Assembly: GCA_020740775.1 (NCBI GenBank)
Contig: JAHEWK010000015.1
Location: forward strand, 1,550,001-1,614,000
DNA length: 64,000 bases
DNA from: Ilyonectria destructans
Taxonomy: Eukaryota; Ascomycota; Sordariomycetes; Hypocreales; Nectriaceae
Direction: 5' to 3'
This document shows, piece after piece, positions 32,063-46,079 of the stretch. Positions within the stretch are counted from its first letter, which is position 1; each line of letters begins with the position of its first letter. A program made the translations under genes and the position numbers. Below the pieces are notes generated by a model. It did no database searches and was not told where the DNA came from. It saw only the letters and a program-made list of their open reading frames with translations.

Positions 32063-35000
32063 TGATATCTCCCCTCTGTTGGTTCTTATCCTTAAGATTC
32101 AATATTAGGCCTTATTGTGAATTTCTTTTAGTCTGTCTATACTTAGTTCTATATTCCCCTTATATAGCTAATAATATATCCTCAGTTAAATTTAAAGCTA
32201 TAATAAACTGTAAGGTATAGGCAGTTCTTATTACTACTACTGGCTTTACTATTATATCTTATTTATACTATATACCTAGAAAGTTAAAGTATATTATAAA
32301 AAAGGGTTATATAAAGTATGCTGAATATATATATTACAGTTATCTTTATAATAGTTAAGGTATATTTTTGGTAGTAAGTAAGGGTATTTTAAGGCTTTTC
32401 TTCTGGTTTTTTATACTGACTTAAGGGTGTAGCTAACTGTCTGGCGCTTGAAAAATAGCACCTAAAGGCTGCTAAGAAAGCTACTAAAGAGGAGCTGATT
32501 TAGTTATAATAGCAGCTAAATAAGTATCTTTTCTATTTAATATAATTATATTATTAGAAATAGTAACTACTTAAGAAGGATATTTAAATATTAAATTGCA
32601 GTTTTATATCTATAGATAATCTAGAGGAGGTAGAGTATATAGAATTAGAGGTAGTAGTTTTTATACAGTTTATTCTATACTTAGATCTTATTAATTAAAA
32701 TACTATAGGTTCTTTATCTAATTTCCTTTTTAATATTAGTAAAACTTCTTTATAAGATATAGTATCTAAATATAATTTCTAGAGTCTATTCTAATATATA
32801 TTTTCTAGGCTACTTTTTTATTTAAGGAAGTCTTTTAGTTTTACTTAGCAGTAAATTAGATATTTATAGAGTTTCTATATATTTTCTAAAGTATTATAAT
32901 TTTTTTATTTTACTAAATATTATATTTTATTATTATTTTATTTTATATTAATAATTCTATTAATAGTAAATTCTTAGTTATTCTTAACTTCTATTTTCTA
33001 ATTATTATTCTATATTTTAATATAAATAGTATCTGCTGCTAATTTAAATAATAAAATATAAAAGATTAAATAGAGTTTAACCTTTAGTAGTAAGTTCAGT
33101 TTATAATTATTTTTTAAGATTTTTTCTAAAATTTTATAAGATCTAATAAATTTAAAGTTTAATTTATAGTTTGGCCTTTTTATTATAATATTTTTTATTA
33201 TAAGGTAGACTATATCTTCCTTCTGGAAGATTAGTCCCTTTAATCTTTTTTAGTTATAGTATTTTTTTATTTAGTTATATATAAACTTTAGTTCTATATA
33301 TATTTCCTTATATAGCTATTATAGCTAGTTAGTAGTAAGAATTACTTTTATATTAAGTAGTCCTTCTTTTAACAGTCTATAGGTATCTAGAGTAAATTTA
33401 AAGTTTATATAAGCTGGTATAAGCTTTATTATTCCAAAAGTAGAGATATTATAGGCCAGTTATACTATAGGCAGCTTTTAAACCTAATTATTCTGCTTGT
33501 AGTTAATATAGTATTATAGATACTATTTAACTATTTAGTTAAGTCTTTCTATTTATCTATCTACTTATAGTTTTTAAGCTGTTATAAGCTTATAGTTTAA
33601 TCCCATTTAAGCTATTAGTCCTTACCAGAATTTAAATATAAAGGTTATTCCTCTATTAGATATAATCTCTATTAGTAGTCTATATATACTGATAATATTT
33701 CTCAAAAATATATAAGAAAGTTATTCTATATCAGTAGACTCTTAGTAGGGTAGAAAGTATAAAAACTTTATAAGTCTATCTATAATAATAAATATACTAT
33801 TATAGAGTACTCCAGTTATTAGGTCTTTAGATAGTAGGAGCTTAATAATATAGTCTATAGTAATAGATTCCTAAAGTTATTATACTACTAGTAGTAATTA
33901 TAACAGTCTATAAGGCTTATATTATAGTAATTTAATTTTATAGTATAGATTATATTTTTTAATAGTATCTAAAATAGCTTTTTTTATTTAGGGGAATAAG
34001 TATATTATTTTAAGCCTCTTAAGGATTCTATTAATATTCTAATATCTATATAGAGGGTATTTATAAATATTCTGTATTAATTACTATTATAGTTCTTTAG
34101 GAACCTATAATTATTCTATTTATTCTTCCTTAGGTAGTATATTATTATACTTCTAAATTCCCTTAAGCAGTAGGTTTTTTTATTCTACTATATATATTAC
34201 TGTAATTATTCTTTACTTAAGTTTATTAATAAATTATACTTTTTTTATTAGTTCTTAGGGCTATTAGGTTTCTATTTCTTATTTTTTACAGAAAGTATAT
34301 TATCTAAAATCTACTAAGTTAGTAATAAATCTCTAATAGAATTATATATATATTTATTTAAGAGTAAGTTCTTATTTCTAGTAGTTATTTATATATTTCT
34401 TATCGAACTTAGGTATATATTCCGGGGGTATAAAGGCTTATTTCTTATAGATAGGTATTCTATATTAGTAATTATACTTATAGGGGTAAATAGTATTATT
34501 ATTATTTCTAAAACGATAGTATTATTATATCTTATTTTGCTATTTCTTATTTAGGGTTTCTAATAGGCCTTTTTATATTATCCCAAGCTTCTTATTATAT
34601 TTTAAGTATACTATCTATAGGTAGTTATTATTTTTAGGTATTATATAATTACAATAGAATCTTTTATAGACTTAGCTTTTTATAAGCCCCTTAATTTAGT
34701 AGTATTTTATTCTATTCTTTAGGAAGCTAGATACTAGTTTCTAAGGTATAAATACTTATTTATAGTATATTAGTATTTTATAGTTATAGTTAAACTTATT
34801 AGAAAATACTTTATTATTATTATTATAAAATAAATATCCCTTATATATCCTTATCTGCTATTTCTTACTGGATATTTTATTTATATTATGCTATTTTTTC
34901 TTATACTTATAGAGATTAATAATATATCTCTACTTAAGATATCCTTCTGGAGTTAGCTTAAGAAGTTATTTATTTTCCTTAGTAATACTGATATTAAAGT

Positions 35001-35739
35001 TAAATTGTCAGCTAATAGTATCTACTCTGCTATTTTTTAATTCTTTCTTATAGATAATAATATAGTTAAATTCCAATAGATATTCCATATAGTAAAGTTA
35101 CCTGCTATTAAGTTCTTAAGTAGTTATAAAGTGTGAGATATTTTTATAGTTAGTATAGATTTTAATTTTATACTTACTTTCTAAGAGGTAGTATTAAAAT
35201 TCTTTAAATAAGTTAACTATAGTAAGAAATTCTTTATTATAAATAGAGTAGTTAAGCTTTACTCTATAGAGTTTATATAAGTAGAAGGCAATTAGGTGTA
35301 ACTTCCTATTAATATCTCTCTACTCTATTTAGGATTCTAGATTAAAATTAGAAGAATCTATTTCCAGCTTAACTTCTTTTTTAGAGTTAAATATAACTAA
35401 AACTAATTTACTGAAAATTGCTTTCTTAATATTATTAAAAGCCTTTTATACTTTAATATTCTATTAAAAGTCTATTTCTTTCTTTATAAGTTCTATAAGG
35501 GTATATTTAATACTTCTGAAATTATAAATAAATTTTTAGTAGTAATTAGTAAATCCTAAGAAGCTCTGGACTTCTTTAACTGTATTAGATTTTAGCTAAT
35601 CTTTAATAGCTTTAATTTTCTTTCAATCTATATAGATCTTATTTAGATGGATAGTATATTTAAGAAAGTTCACTTTATCTATATAGAATTTACTTTTTTC
35701 TAGTTTAATAAGGAGGTTTATATCTTATAGTTTTTTAAG

Positions 35740-35860
35740 TATTATATAGATATATTCTATATATTCTTCTTCTATATTAAAGAAGATAAAAATATTATTA
35801 AAGTAATATATAATAAAGATATTAAGATATTCCTATAGTATATTAGTAATTATCTATTAA
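35740..35860 (-). pseudogene. Gypsy A reverse-transcriptase core relic
   Basis: The complement reads IFIIYYFNNIFIFFN then EEEYIEYI. It corresponds to the Y(I/L)DD active-site block of Ty3/Gypsy reverse transcriptases, with both Asp codons mutated and stops nearby. Confidence 0.8.
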
Positions 35861-37663
35861 AAGGTTACCAGTATATTAGTAAGTCTAAAGGGTATAACTA
35901 AATATTTAAAAAGTCTGTATTTTATATAGAATACAGTCTTCTATTTATCTTCTGGCTTAATATAGATAAAGTTATAAGCTTCTTTAAGATTAAAAGCTAT
36001 AAATTACTTCTTACTATACAGTTAATCTTTCAGTTTGCTGATAAATAGTAATAATATTCAGTTCTTAATAGTGATATTATTAAGCTATTAGTAATCTATA
36101 ACTAATTATAGTTTTCTATTTTTCTTTAGGATAAATATAACTGGATATTCTATAGAGGACTTTAATATTCTAATAAATCCTTTTTTTAATATATCTTTAA
36201 GGTATTCTTTTAATATATAAAGTTAAATTTTATTAAGGTTATAAATCTTATAGAACTTAACTGTAATTCTATCTTTTAGTACTATTTTATAATTCTATTA
36301 ACTATATTAAAGTAGGTCTATTTCTATTTCTTCAGCAAATAGCTTTTTATAAATATAGTAAGTAAGGGGTATATTCTTAAGTCTATTATCTGCCTTTTTT
36401 GTTTTTTTTATTTCTTTTAGTTCTTTATTAAGTTTTATAAATTATACTTATATTTATATAATAGTATAGTATATCTTATATATATAGGCATTTCGGTATT
36501 TATATCTAGTACCTTATAGTAATAAAGTATCTATTATATTATTATATATTACTCTACTAGTACTATTATCAGTTAGAGTTTAAAATCTTATATTATTATT
36601 ATCTAAATCCTACTTATAGAAGGAATAATTATTAATATTATTAAAGGTTATTTAGCCAGTCCTCCAATTAATTAGTAGGTTTACTTATTATAGCTATAGG
36701 TAGCCTATAATTAAATTATATTATACTAAGGGAATAATATTAAAAGAGATACCTTTATTATATTTATTTATAAAAACCTTAAGGTAATTAATCTCTCTGG
36801 TAATATATCTATTATTATAATTAAAATTTATTTCTTTAAGGTTCTATACTTAATATAAATTTAATTTATTCTTTTATAGTAGCTTTAATTTATTTACTAC
36901 TCTTAGGTAAAGATAGTTAAGTTCTATACTGCTATCTATTAGTACGGTATATTAGTATCTCTTAATTTATATCTGGATTTCTAAGTAATTTATTCTTATA
37001 CTTCCTGTAGTATATAGAGCTCTTACTGGGAGTTTTACTTCTTCTAGCTTTAGGTCTATCTATTACTCTATTATAGAGGGTAAGAGTGGTTTTTTATCTG
37101 TGTTTAGACTACCTTATACTATTTTCAGTTTTTAGCTTATCTGCTGGTTTATTATTTAAAGTTGAATCTATCTTTATATATTCTGTATATATATCTATAG
37201 GTTTTCTTTTTCTCTTTATTATATATTAGGTATATATAAGTGCTGCAGTCTATTATAAAGTATTTCTTATAGATATTATTAGGTATAGAGATAGAAATAT
37301 ATTTTTTATTTATTCTCTATATATAGAGAGAGCTTTTTCTTATCTTATATTCCTTATAGCTATTCTACTTACTTAATATTATAGTAGTTTTATTCTATTA
37401 GTTGGGTGTAGACTTTTCTTCTCTAGTTATTCTAAGCCAGTTCTCTATTTCCCTTTATTAGATATTATTATTAGATAACTTATTATATCTGGTTTCTTCT
37501 AGTTAGAAGTATTTTTATTTTTATAGGAAATATTTTTATTCTTTCTGCACTTAATACTAAAGGTATACCTTAGTTTTTATATAGATTTAATATTTCTAAT
37601 ATTAGTAATTTTAAGAGTTCTATAATCCTTATATATATTATTATAGAAATCTAATTATTTTAG

Positions 37664-37668
37664 CTTCC
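37664..37668. repeat. Gypsy B target-site duplication (CTTCC), left copy
   Basis: CTTCC precedes the left LTR and is repeated at 46080-46084 directly after the right LTR. Confidence 0.9.
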
Positions 37669-38062
37669 TGTAACGGTTGGGTCTAACCTAGGGGTATAGG
37701 GTAGGTCCAGTGGTGTAGTGTTTATAATTAAGTGGATTAGGATGTTATAGTAAGCAATATAGGTTACAGTCTGGTAATAGTAGAATAGTAGATTTAATAT
37801 AACTAAGTGTATTAATAGCTAGTGAGGCTATCCCTATAAAAGTGCTAAATAACTATATCTATATACTAGATGCCTTATATAGTCTTAGTGATGCCTTTAT
37901 AAGGCTTATTAATAAGACTGTCAGTCTTATTAATAAGAGTTGTAAGTAGAGTACTAATACTAGTCTATTATATATAGGCCTTTAGGCCAATAGGGAGGAA
38001 AAAGTAGGTACTGTTATAATTCTGCCAGTTGTAACTGCCTGGTCTCAACCTGGGCCGTAATA
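37669..38062 (-). repeat. Gypsy B LTR (3' LTR by element orientation)
   Basis: 394 bp, from TGTAACGGTTGGGTCTAACC to GGGCCGTAATA. It matches 45686-46079. The original terminal CA has become TA here. Confidence 0.92.
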
Positions 38063-38884
38063 TAATATCTCCCCTCCAATAGTCTTATCCTTAAGATCTA
38101 TATATAAAACTGTAGCCCCTAAGGATGTTAGTTTATCTGTAACCTTATTTCTTATTCCTCTTGAAATACTAATATAATGTCCAGCCGTATTTCTAAAAAA
38201 CCGTCCGTTAAGAAGAAGAGTTCTACTGAGTCTTACTACATCTAAATCTTACTTATTAAAGAGTTTGGTTATAACAGTATATCTTGCTTATTCTGTTTGT
38301 TGAAGGGGTTTCGGTGTTATATTGCGATAATGTTAAATTGTTATTTGGAGTGTGTCTGTTGAGGTTAAGCTTGCAATATATTAGGGATTTCTGTGGTAGT
38401 TAGTAGGTATTAGGTATTATGCGTACTTCTATATCTTTAGGCTGATAGTTGGGTAGCAACTTAAATTATTGTGGAGAAGTATTATATTGAGTATAAGGAG
38501 GAGGCTACTGAGGAAGCCCTTTTAAAGTCTTATAAAGTATTTAAAATTATATAGAAGGAGATTGCAGATAGTCTGGATCGGTTAGCTTATCTGCGGAAGT
38601 AGTATAACTAAGTGATCTCTTATGGTAAGGAGCTGGTCTGTTGTGGTGCTTGCTTTTTAGATAAGTTAGATACAGTGGAGTGTATAGATTTAGAAGCTGT
38701 AATTAATATATAGTTTTTAGTTTATTCTGACCTTATTGACTGGAGTTCTTTTGATTTTAGTAATCTTTTTTTATCTGCTTTTAGTGCTATTAATAGAAGT
38801 TCTTTAGAAGGTATTATATATAGGTAAGGTTTTTAGCTGATTCCTATTAGTTGTTGCTCTTTAGGTAGTTTTTCTATTTAATAA

Positions 38885-38960
38885 GGTACTCAGTTTTATT
38901 ATTAATTCTATATATCTTAAGAATCTTCTTGACTTTATATTCCTCTAGTTCTTTAACCTC
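38885..38960 (-). pseudogene. Chromodomain relic of Gypsy B
   Basis: The complement reads EEYKVKKILKIYRINNKTEY then LIK-stop-KNY. This is the E(Y/W)xVExIL...LVKWKGY pattern of chromodomains at the C-terminus of Gypsy integrases, with the Trp codon turned into a stop. Confidence 0.75.
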
Positions 38961-41394
38961 TATTTTATATTTATTGCTATACTTAGCTATAATATTGCCT
39001 TCTATACTCTTAAGGAGTAAGATATAGAAGATAGGGTAGAGTCTGACTTTTAGTGATAAGTCTAAATAGTAGTTGTTTTCTGAGATTTTTTTGAGAATTT
39101 TATAGAGGCTAATATATTTATAGTTCAGTTTTTTATTTTATCGTTTTGTTTTGATGTTTTTTGTGGCTAGGAGGACTATATCTTTCTTCTGAAAGGATAG
39201 TCTCTTTATCTGTTTTTTATCGTAATGTTTTTTTATCTGGTTTCTAATAAATTTAAGTTCAGTCTTTATTTCTTTATATAGATTTTTTAAATTTTCTGTT
39301 ATAAGGATGGCTTTAGGGATAATTAATCTATTTTAGCTTGTTCTGTAGGTATTGGGGGTGAATCTAAAGTTAGTGTATACTGAAGTAAGCTTTATACTTT
39401 TATATATAGATATATTATAGCTTAGCTATGCAGTCGGGAGCTTCTTAACCCAGTTATTCTATTTATAGTTGATATAGTATTAAAGGTACTATTCCAGTAT
39501 TTAGTTTATTTATTCTATCTGACTGTCAGTCTGTAGTCGGAAAGCTGTTAAGAGTTGGTAGTTTAATCCTAAGTAGTCTATTAGTACTTATTAGAACTTG
39601 GAAGTAAATAGGGGTCCTCTATTGGAGAGAATCTCTAAGAGTAGTCTGTAAATACTAATAATATATCTCAGGAAGATATAGGCGAACTGCTCTATATCTA
39701 TTAACTTCTAGTAGGGTATAAAATAGGAAAATTTTATAAGTCTATCTATAATAATAAGGATGCTATTATATATAACTCCAGTTATAGAGTCTTCTGATAG
39801 GGGTAATTTAGTAATAAAATCTATAGTAATAGAGTCCTATAGTTACTTAGCGACTAGTAGGGGTTACAGTTTTCTGTATAGTTTATAGTGTCGGGCCTTA
39901 GTTTTATTGTAAAGTAGGTACTATTTAGTAACTTCTTATATAACTTTCTTTATTTTAGGAAATTAATATATCGTTCTGACTTATTTAAGGGTTTTATTAA
40001 CTTCTTAATATCTGTATAATAGGTATTTATGAATTTCTTATATAAGCTGGTACTGTAGTTCTTTAGGAATCTATTATTTATTTATGTATTCTCCTTTAGG
40101 TAGTATATTATTATACTTCTAGATTTATTTAAGCAGTGGGTTTTCTTATTCTACTGTATGTATTGCTGTAAGGGTTCAGTATGGTATTTTTATTACTTAG
40201 TTAAATTTGTAGTATTTAGGTTATCTTAGTTGGCTGGGTTTATAATCTTTATATTCTATTCCTTCTTTATATGTGTGTATGTATTTACTGAGGATATATT
40301 ATGGGTATTTCTTATATATTTCTATATGGCTTATATATATATCTATAATATTTCTGTAGAAGTACTGGTTGAGCTTTCTTACTAATAACTAGGGGTTTCT
40401 ATAGTGATTTCCTCTATAATAGTAGGATATTATATGTAACTATTATAATCCTGTGGGTATGATTTTTCTATTATGCTACTGGATTCTCTATAGTTCAGGA
40501 TTAATATTATATATCTAATTCTTAAAGCTCTATTTAGGTTATATAAGGAGCTTTATTAGTTCTTCCGGTATCTATATCTAGATTGCTATTATAATAAACT
40601 TCTATTTAAGATATTCTTTAGGCGTAAAGTGCAGAAGTTATTTGTTAATTTTGGTTTTGCCGGTATTTAAGTTGTATTATTAACTGATAGTGTCAGCCCG
40701 TCTATTTTCTGATTCTTTTCTGTAGATAATTATATAGTTAAATTTTAAGAGGTATTTGGCGTATTATAGTTATTGTCCGCTAAGTTCCTAGGTAGTTGTA
40801 AAGTATATGATGTTCTTATAGTCTGTATAGACCTTAATTTTATATTTGCTTCCTAGGAGGTAGTATTGGAATTCCTTAAATAAGTTGATAATTGCGAGGA
40901 ATTCCTTATTGTAAATAGGGTAGTTAAGTTTAGTACTGTATATTTTATAAGAAAAGAAAGCAATAGGGTGTAATAGCCTGTTATTATCTCTTTAACTAAT
41001 TTGGGCGCCTTATATAAAGTCCGATAAATCTATCTTAAGTTTGATTTCTTATTTGGGGTTAAAGATAGCTAATATAGATTTACTTAAGATAAGGTTTTTA
41101 ATAGTATTAAATACTTTCTCTATAGCAGTATTCTATTTAAAGTCTACTTCTTTTTTAGTAAGTTCAGTAAGTAGTATAGTATAGCTACTAAAGTCCTTAA
41201 GGAACCTTTAGTAGTAGTTAGTAAATTTAAGGAATAATTATACTTCTTTAATATTTATTAGTTTCAGCTATTTACTGACTGCAGTAATTTTCTTTGGATT
41301 TATCCTGATCTTGTTATGGGAGATAATATATTTAAGAAACTTTACTTCTAAGGTATAGAAGTTACTCTTCTTTAGTTTAACCAGTAGGTTTATA

Positions 41395-41530
41395 TCTTAG
41401 AGTGCTTATAGTACCTTATAGATATATTCTATATATTCTTCTTTTGAGTTTAAGAAGATTAGGATATTATCTAGATAGTATATAATAAATATATCCAGAT
41501 GCTTATATAGTATATTATTAATTATTTATT
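41395..41530 (-). pseudogene. Gypsy B reverse-transcriptase core relic
   Basis: The complement reads IFIIYYLDNILIFLNS, then a KEEYIEYIYKVL block and KKSNFYTLEVKFLKYIIS. This is the Ty3/Gypsy YLDD block and the following thumb-proximal segment (KSEF...VEFLGYIIS). The second Asp is now Asn and stops occur close by. Confidence 0.85.
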
Positions 41531-44494
41531 AAAATATGGCTGGTGTATTTATAAGTCCAAAGGGTATAATAAGATATTTATAAAGTCCGAACTTGGTTTA
41601 AAAGGCGGTTTTCTATTTATGTTCTTTCTTAATGCAGATAAGATTGTATACTCCCTTTAGATTTAGTACTGTAAATACCTTCTTACTATAGAGTTAGTCC
41701 TTAAGCTCTGTAATAAGAGGTAATAGAATTTAATCTTTAAGTGTAATATCGTTTAATTATCAGTAGTCTATAATAAGTTGGAGCTTGCTATTCTTTTTAG
41801 GAATAAATATAACTGGATATCTAGCTGATAACTTGAAGATCCTGATATATTCTTTCTGTAGTATATCTTTAATATATTCTTTAAGTATGTTAAGTTGTAT
41901 TTCATTAAGGTTGAAGATTTTGTGAAATGTGGGCGTTATTTTATCTTTCAGTATAATTTTATAGTCCTATTAACTGAATTTGGGTAGTTCTATCTTAAGT
42001 TTTTCTGTAAAGAGTTTTTTATAGATTTAGTACTATACTGGTATATTCTTAAGTTGTTCTTCTTTAGGTATCTTCTTATAATCCTTAAGGTTCTTATTTA
42101 TCTATATAAACTATTATTAAAGGTATCTAATTGTTCTTTAGAGTTATATCTTTTTGTCTTTTTGGTATTTATATTATATTCCTTTTGGTGGTGCTAAGGT
42201 ATCTGTTATATCTTTATGCAAATTCTTACTCTTGCTGTCTTTAGGAGTTGGAATTAAAGATCTTTTATCTTCTGAGTTGCTATTATCTTTATTAGAGAGT
42301 ATATTATTATAATTAATATATATCTGGCCAGTTCTCCAGTTGAATTGTAGGTTGTATTTTATTAGCTATAGATACCTAAGAATAATGTTATAATACTTTA
42401 TTAGTATGATGTTAAGAGTGACTTCTTAATTTTATCCGTTAATAAATATCTTTAGGTAATTAATCTGTTAAGTTATCTATCTGTTATTATATTTAAAGTT
42501 ATTACCTTTAAAGTTATATACTATATAGGGGTTCTTTTTATCTTTCTATAGTAGCTTTAGCCTATTAATTACTAATAGGTCAATATATACAGCTTTAGCT
42601 CTACTATCTACTAATACAGTAAGCTATACTCCCTTAACTTATACTTATAACTTAAGTATCTTTCTTTTCTTTATTAATTCTATTATATATAGAGCTTTTA
42701 TTAGAGGTAGTTCTTCCTTATAGGTATTGCCTGCCTGTTGCTCCTCTATAGGTAGTATATATCGTTTTTTATAGGGCAGCTATCAGCTGAATATTCTATC
42801 TCAGAATATTTATTATAGCTATTCCTAACCTATTAGTACCAGACTTAGTCTGCTTAATTTATTCCGGTTTAAGTTAGGAAGTTAAATCCCTTATTATATA
42901 TCTATCTGATGTGTATGTTGATTTCTTATGCCTTTATGCCGTGCTTGAGGCATCCGGGCTTATTGCAGGTTATTGTATTTCGTGCCGAGTAAGATTGGAT
43001 ATTCCAGATGGATTCTTTATTATTGTATTTAGGGGTTATCCCTCTATATTCCCAATCTTCTATCTTACTTCTCTAGGCTTAATTGAGACTGCTTGTTCCT
43101 CGGTGATTTGAGAAGTTGTAATTCCGGTAGATTAGGAATTTAATATGTCGGAACTTATTTTGGTTTTTCCAGCTGTATTTGGTGCAGTCTGGTTTATTAT
43201 ATTATAGTGCTCTTATTGTAATACACTTAGTAATATCTTCTTTTTTATATTTATACTATTCTCTTATCTTTTATTATTTATATATATAGTATTCTTTAGT
43301 TTTGCAGTTTTTAATAGTGCTATTTGGGTTTATATATTCTGGTGGGAAAAGGTCTCCTTTATCTTCCAGTTATATAATGCCTATTTCTATATACTATTTA
43401 GTAACTTAAAAGTACTTAAGTTTATTCTATAAATATAGATTCTAAATAAGAGTGTTATTAGTTTATATAGGAAAATAGTTATAATAGATTTTATCTTCTT
43501 TATATATTGGGTATTTATAGATAATATATAATACCTATAAGATTTCCTTGTAGTTGGGGTGTACTACTGCTATTCTTGGGTTATTATCTTCTTGTTCCTT
43601 TAGGGTTATATAGTGTGGGTTGCAGCCTAATAGTATATTATAGGTGCAGATATAGATAGAGTCAGTTGCAGTAGGTATTTATTATTTATTTGCGAGGTCG
43701 TTATATATTTCTGTGGGGTTCTTCTATATTTAGTTTCTGAGGTTGTTATATTTCTAGTATTCTATATAGCTGGGCCTAGAGTCTTATTTATCCTCTATTT
43801 CTGAGTATTTATCAGCAGAGGCAATAATATTCTGGTCGGCTACTATAAGTTCTAGCTTCCTCACTAGTCTTATTTCTTATTCTATATATACTTAGGGGGT
43901 ATTTTCTTCTTTAGTGTAGAAGTATTAGCAAAGCTTATCCTTTTCTTCTTATTTCTTAGATATCTTTACTCCTCTTTCCCTATTAGTTAGAGGTAGTATA
44001 ATAGGTCTGGGTTATCTGTCCGGAATTATATCTCCTCTTTATATTATAGCTATAGTATATAGCGTGTTATTAAGGGTGTTTAGGGTAGTATTATAACCTT
44101 CTGGAATTAGTCTCTAGATGGGCTTATTCCTCTGGTGACTTTATTGTTTCTTTTTCAGCCTGGTGTCTTACTTATTCTTTCTTTTAGTGTCTATTTTTCT
44201 ATGCTATATAGCTTGTTTTTATACCTTCTCTGCTGTATTGTCTTTAATTGTTTTGGTGGTTCTTTAGATGTGTGGTTTGAGGATGAGTATATTATTAAGG
44301 TATTTCTTTTTCCAGTCTACATTATTCTTATAGGCTCTATTAAACCCTCCGTTGTAACTGCTTCAGGTTATAGCAATAGTCTTAAATCAAATAGCAGTTT
44401 GAGGTTTATTATTATTATTAGAGTGCTGGTAGTTAGTAAATTGTATATACTTACCTTTCAGTATAGGCTTGTGCTTTTAGTTGGATTTTAGGGC

Positions 44495-44539
44495 GCAATA
44501 CTTACTTTCAAAGTGGCCTATCTTTCTGCAGTTCCAGCA
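44495..44539 (-). pseudogene. Gag CCHC zinc knuckle of Gypsy B
   Basis: The complement encodes CWNCRKIGHFESKYC, a complete C-x2-C-x4-H-x4-C knuckle of a retrotransposon Gag nucleocapsid. Confidence 0.85.
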
Positions 44540-44999
44540 CTTAACCTTTAAATAGTCCTTCTATATAGCTTCTAATTCTATAGGTTCTGGTGCTATTCTA
44601 TAGGAGGTATTACCTTATTGTTTCTTACTGTAGTTGGCGTTATTCCTCTTGCCTTTCCAAGATAGTATATAGATTATCCCTCCTGACTTCTCAGTCTTCT
44701 TTTCTTATTGTCTTTCAAACTGTTAGTTATTGATTTCTATAGAGAGGGTAACGAGGGTATTAAATGTAGTTGGCTTGCGCCCAACTATTGCATCTTTAAC
44801 CTCTAATTTAAGTCCTCTGTAGTAGGCTGCTATATATACTTCTTCTCCCCAGTTTAGGTATAAGGCGCTATTGCGGAATTTGGCCGTATAGCTAGATGCT
44901 GAGGCTTTCTGAGAGAGTTTCTGAAGTCGTATTTCTGCTGCTCTTTTTTCGTCAATAAGGCCAAATGCATCTTAAAGTTCTTTTTTGAATACTTTATAG

Positions 45000-45622
45000 C
45001 TGGCATAGATAGTCCTGGTTTTATCCTTTTATATATAGTAGGGATTATTAAGGTAGTCTCTTATAACTGGTTTAAACTATTAGAGTGCTTTTTCTTTAAG
45101 AAGTCCTATAGTATAATAGATTTTGGCTTCTTCTCCAGCAAACTGTATAGGATAGTAGCTTTAGAATACTCTAACTTATATAAGGAATCCTTAGAGACTG
45201 ATAGCTGCTCTATTAAATAGTTCGGGTTGTTTTGGTTTAAGGATTTCTTCTGTATCTCTTCCTTTTGCTATAAAAGAGTTAAGGTAGACGATATAGTTGC
45301 AGTAGAGTGACTCTTATCGGATAAGGTCTCTATTAAGTTGCTTATTGCAATCTATAAGCTGGTTTATTTTCTCTAGCAGTTAGTTAATCTTATTATCTTT
45401 CTTCTTATCTTTTCTATCGGTAATATCGGCAAGCTTATTAAGCTCGGCTTTAAGGCGATTATTTTGCTTTTAGAGTTTCTTAAGATCTTTCTGAATAACC
45501 TCTTTGTTATTAGAGTCGGATTCGGATTTTTCTATATTAACGTCGTCGACAGAGTCGACCTTAGATAGAGTAACAGGATTTTTTCCAGTTCCAGATAAGA
45601 TGCTTAAGGTTGCAGGAGCCAT
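45000..45622 (-). pseudogene. Gag N-terminal region of Gypsy B
   Basis: The likely gag start is the ATG at 45622 (MAPATLSILSGTGKNPVTLS), 64 bp inside the 5' LTR. The frame continues with acidic and coiled-coil-like sequence before the first stop after about 55 codons, and gag-like sequence resumes beyond it. This is the least RIP-damaged part of the nest. Confidence 0.7.
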
Positions 45623-45685
45623 CTTAGCTTATTCAAGATATTACTCAGGTCGACGTAGTAATACACTGAATAAAAGCTATTAATA

Positions 45686-46079
45686 TGTAACAGTTGGGTC
45701 TAACCTAGGGGTATAGGGTAGGTCCGGTAGCGTAGTATTTATAATCGAGTGGATTAGGACGTTATAGTAAGCAATATAGATTACAGTCTGGTAATAGTAG
45801 AATAGTAGATTCAATATAACTAAGTATATTAATAGCTAGTAAGGCTATTCCTATAAAAATGCTAAATGACTGTATCTATATACTAGATGCCTTATGTAGT
45901 CTCAGTAGTGCCTTCGTGAGGCTTATTAATAAGACTGTCAGTCTTATTAATGAGAGTTGCAAGTGGAGTACTAATACTGGTCTATTGTGTATAGGCCTTT
46001 AGGCCAATAGGGAGGAAAAAGTGGGTACTGTTATAGTTCTGCCAGTTGTAACCGCCTGGTCTCAACCTGGGCCGTAACA
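45686..46079 (-). repeat. Gypsy B LTR (5' LTR by element orientation)
   Basis: 394 bp, from TGTAACAGTTGGGTC to GGGCCGTAACA, with intact TG...CA ends. Differences from 37669-38062 are transitions. Confidence 0.92.

Larger units (their letters stand above)
37669..46079 (-). mobile_element. Gypsy B: chromodomain-type LTR retrotransposon nested in Gypsy A
   Basis: An 8,411-bp element with two LTRs of exactly 394 bp and a 5-bp target duplication. On the minus strand the order is 5' LTR (right), gag with a CCHC knuckle, reverse transcriptase, a chromodomain near the pol C-terminus, polypurine tract (TTGGAGGGGAGATATTA) and 3' LTR (left). It is less AT-rich than Gypsy A, above all in the gag region (about 42.9-45.7 kb), consistent with a later insertion and fewer RIP cycles. 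In-frame stops in gag and pol make it non-autonomous. Confidence 0.92.
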
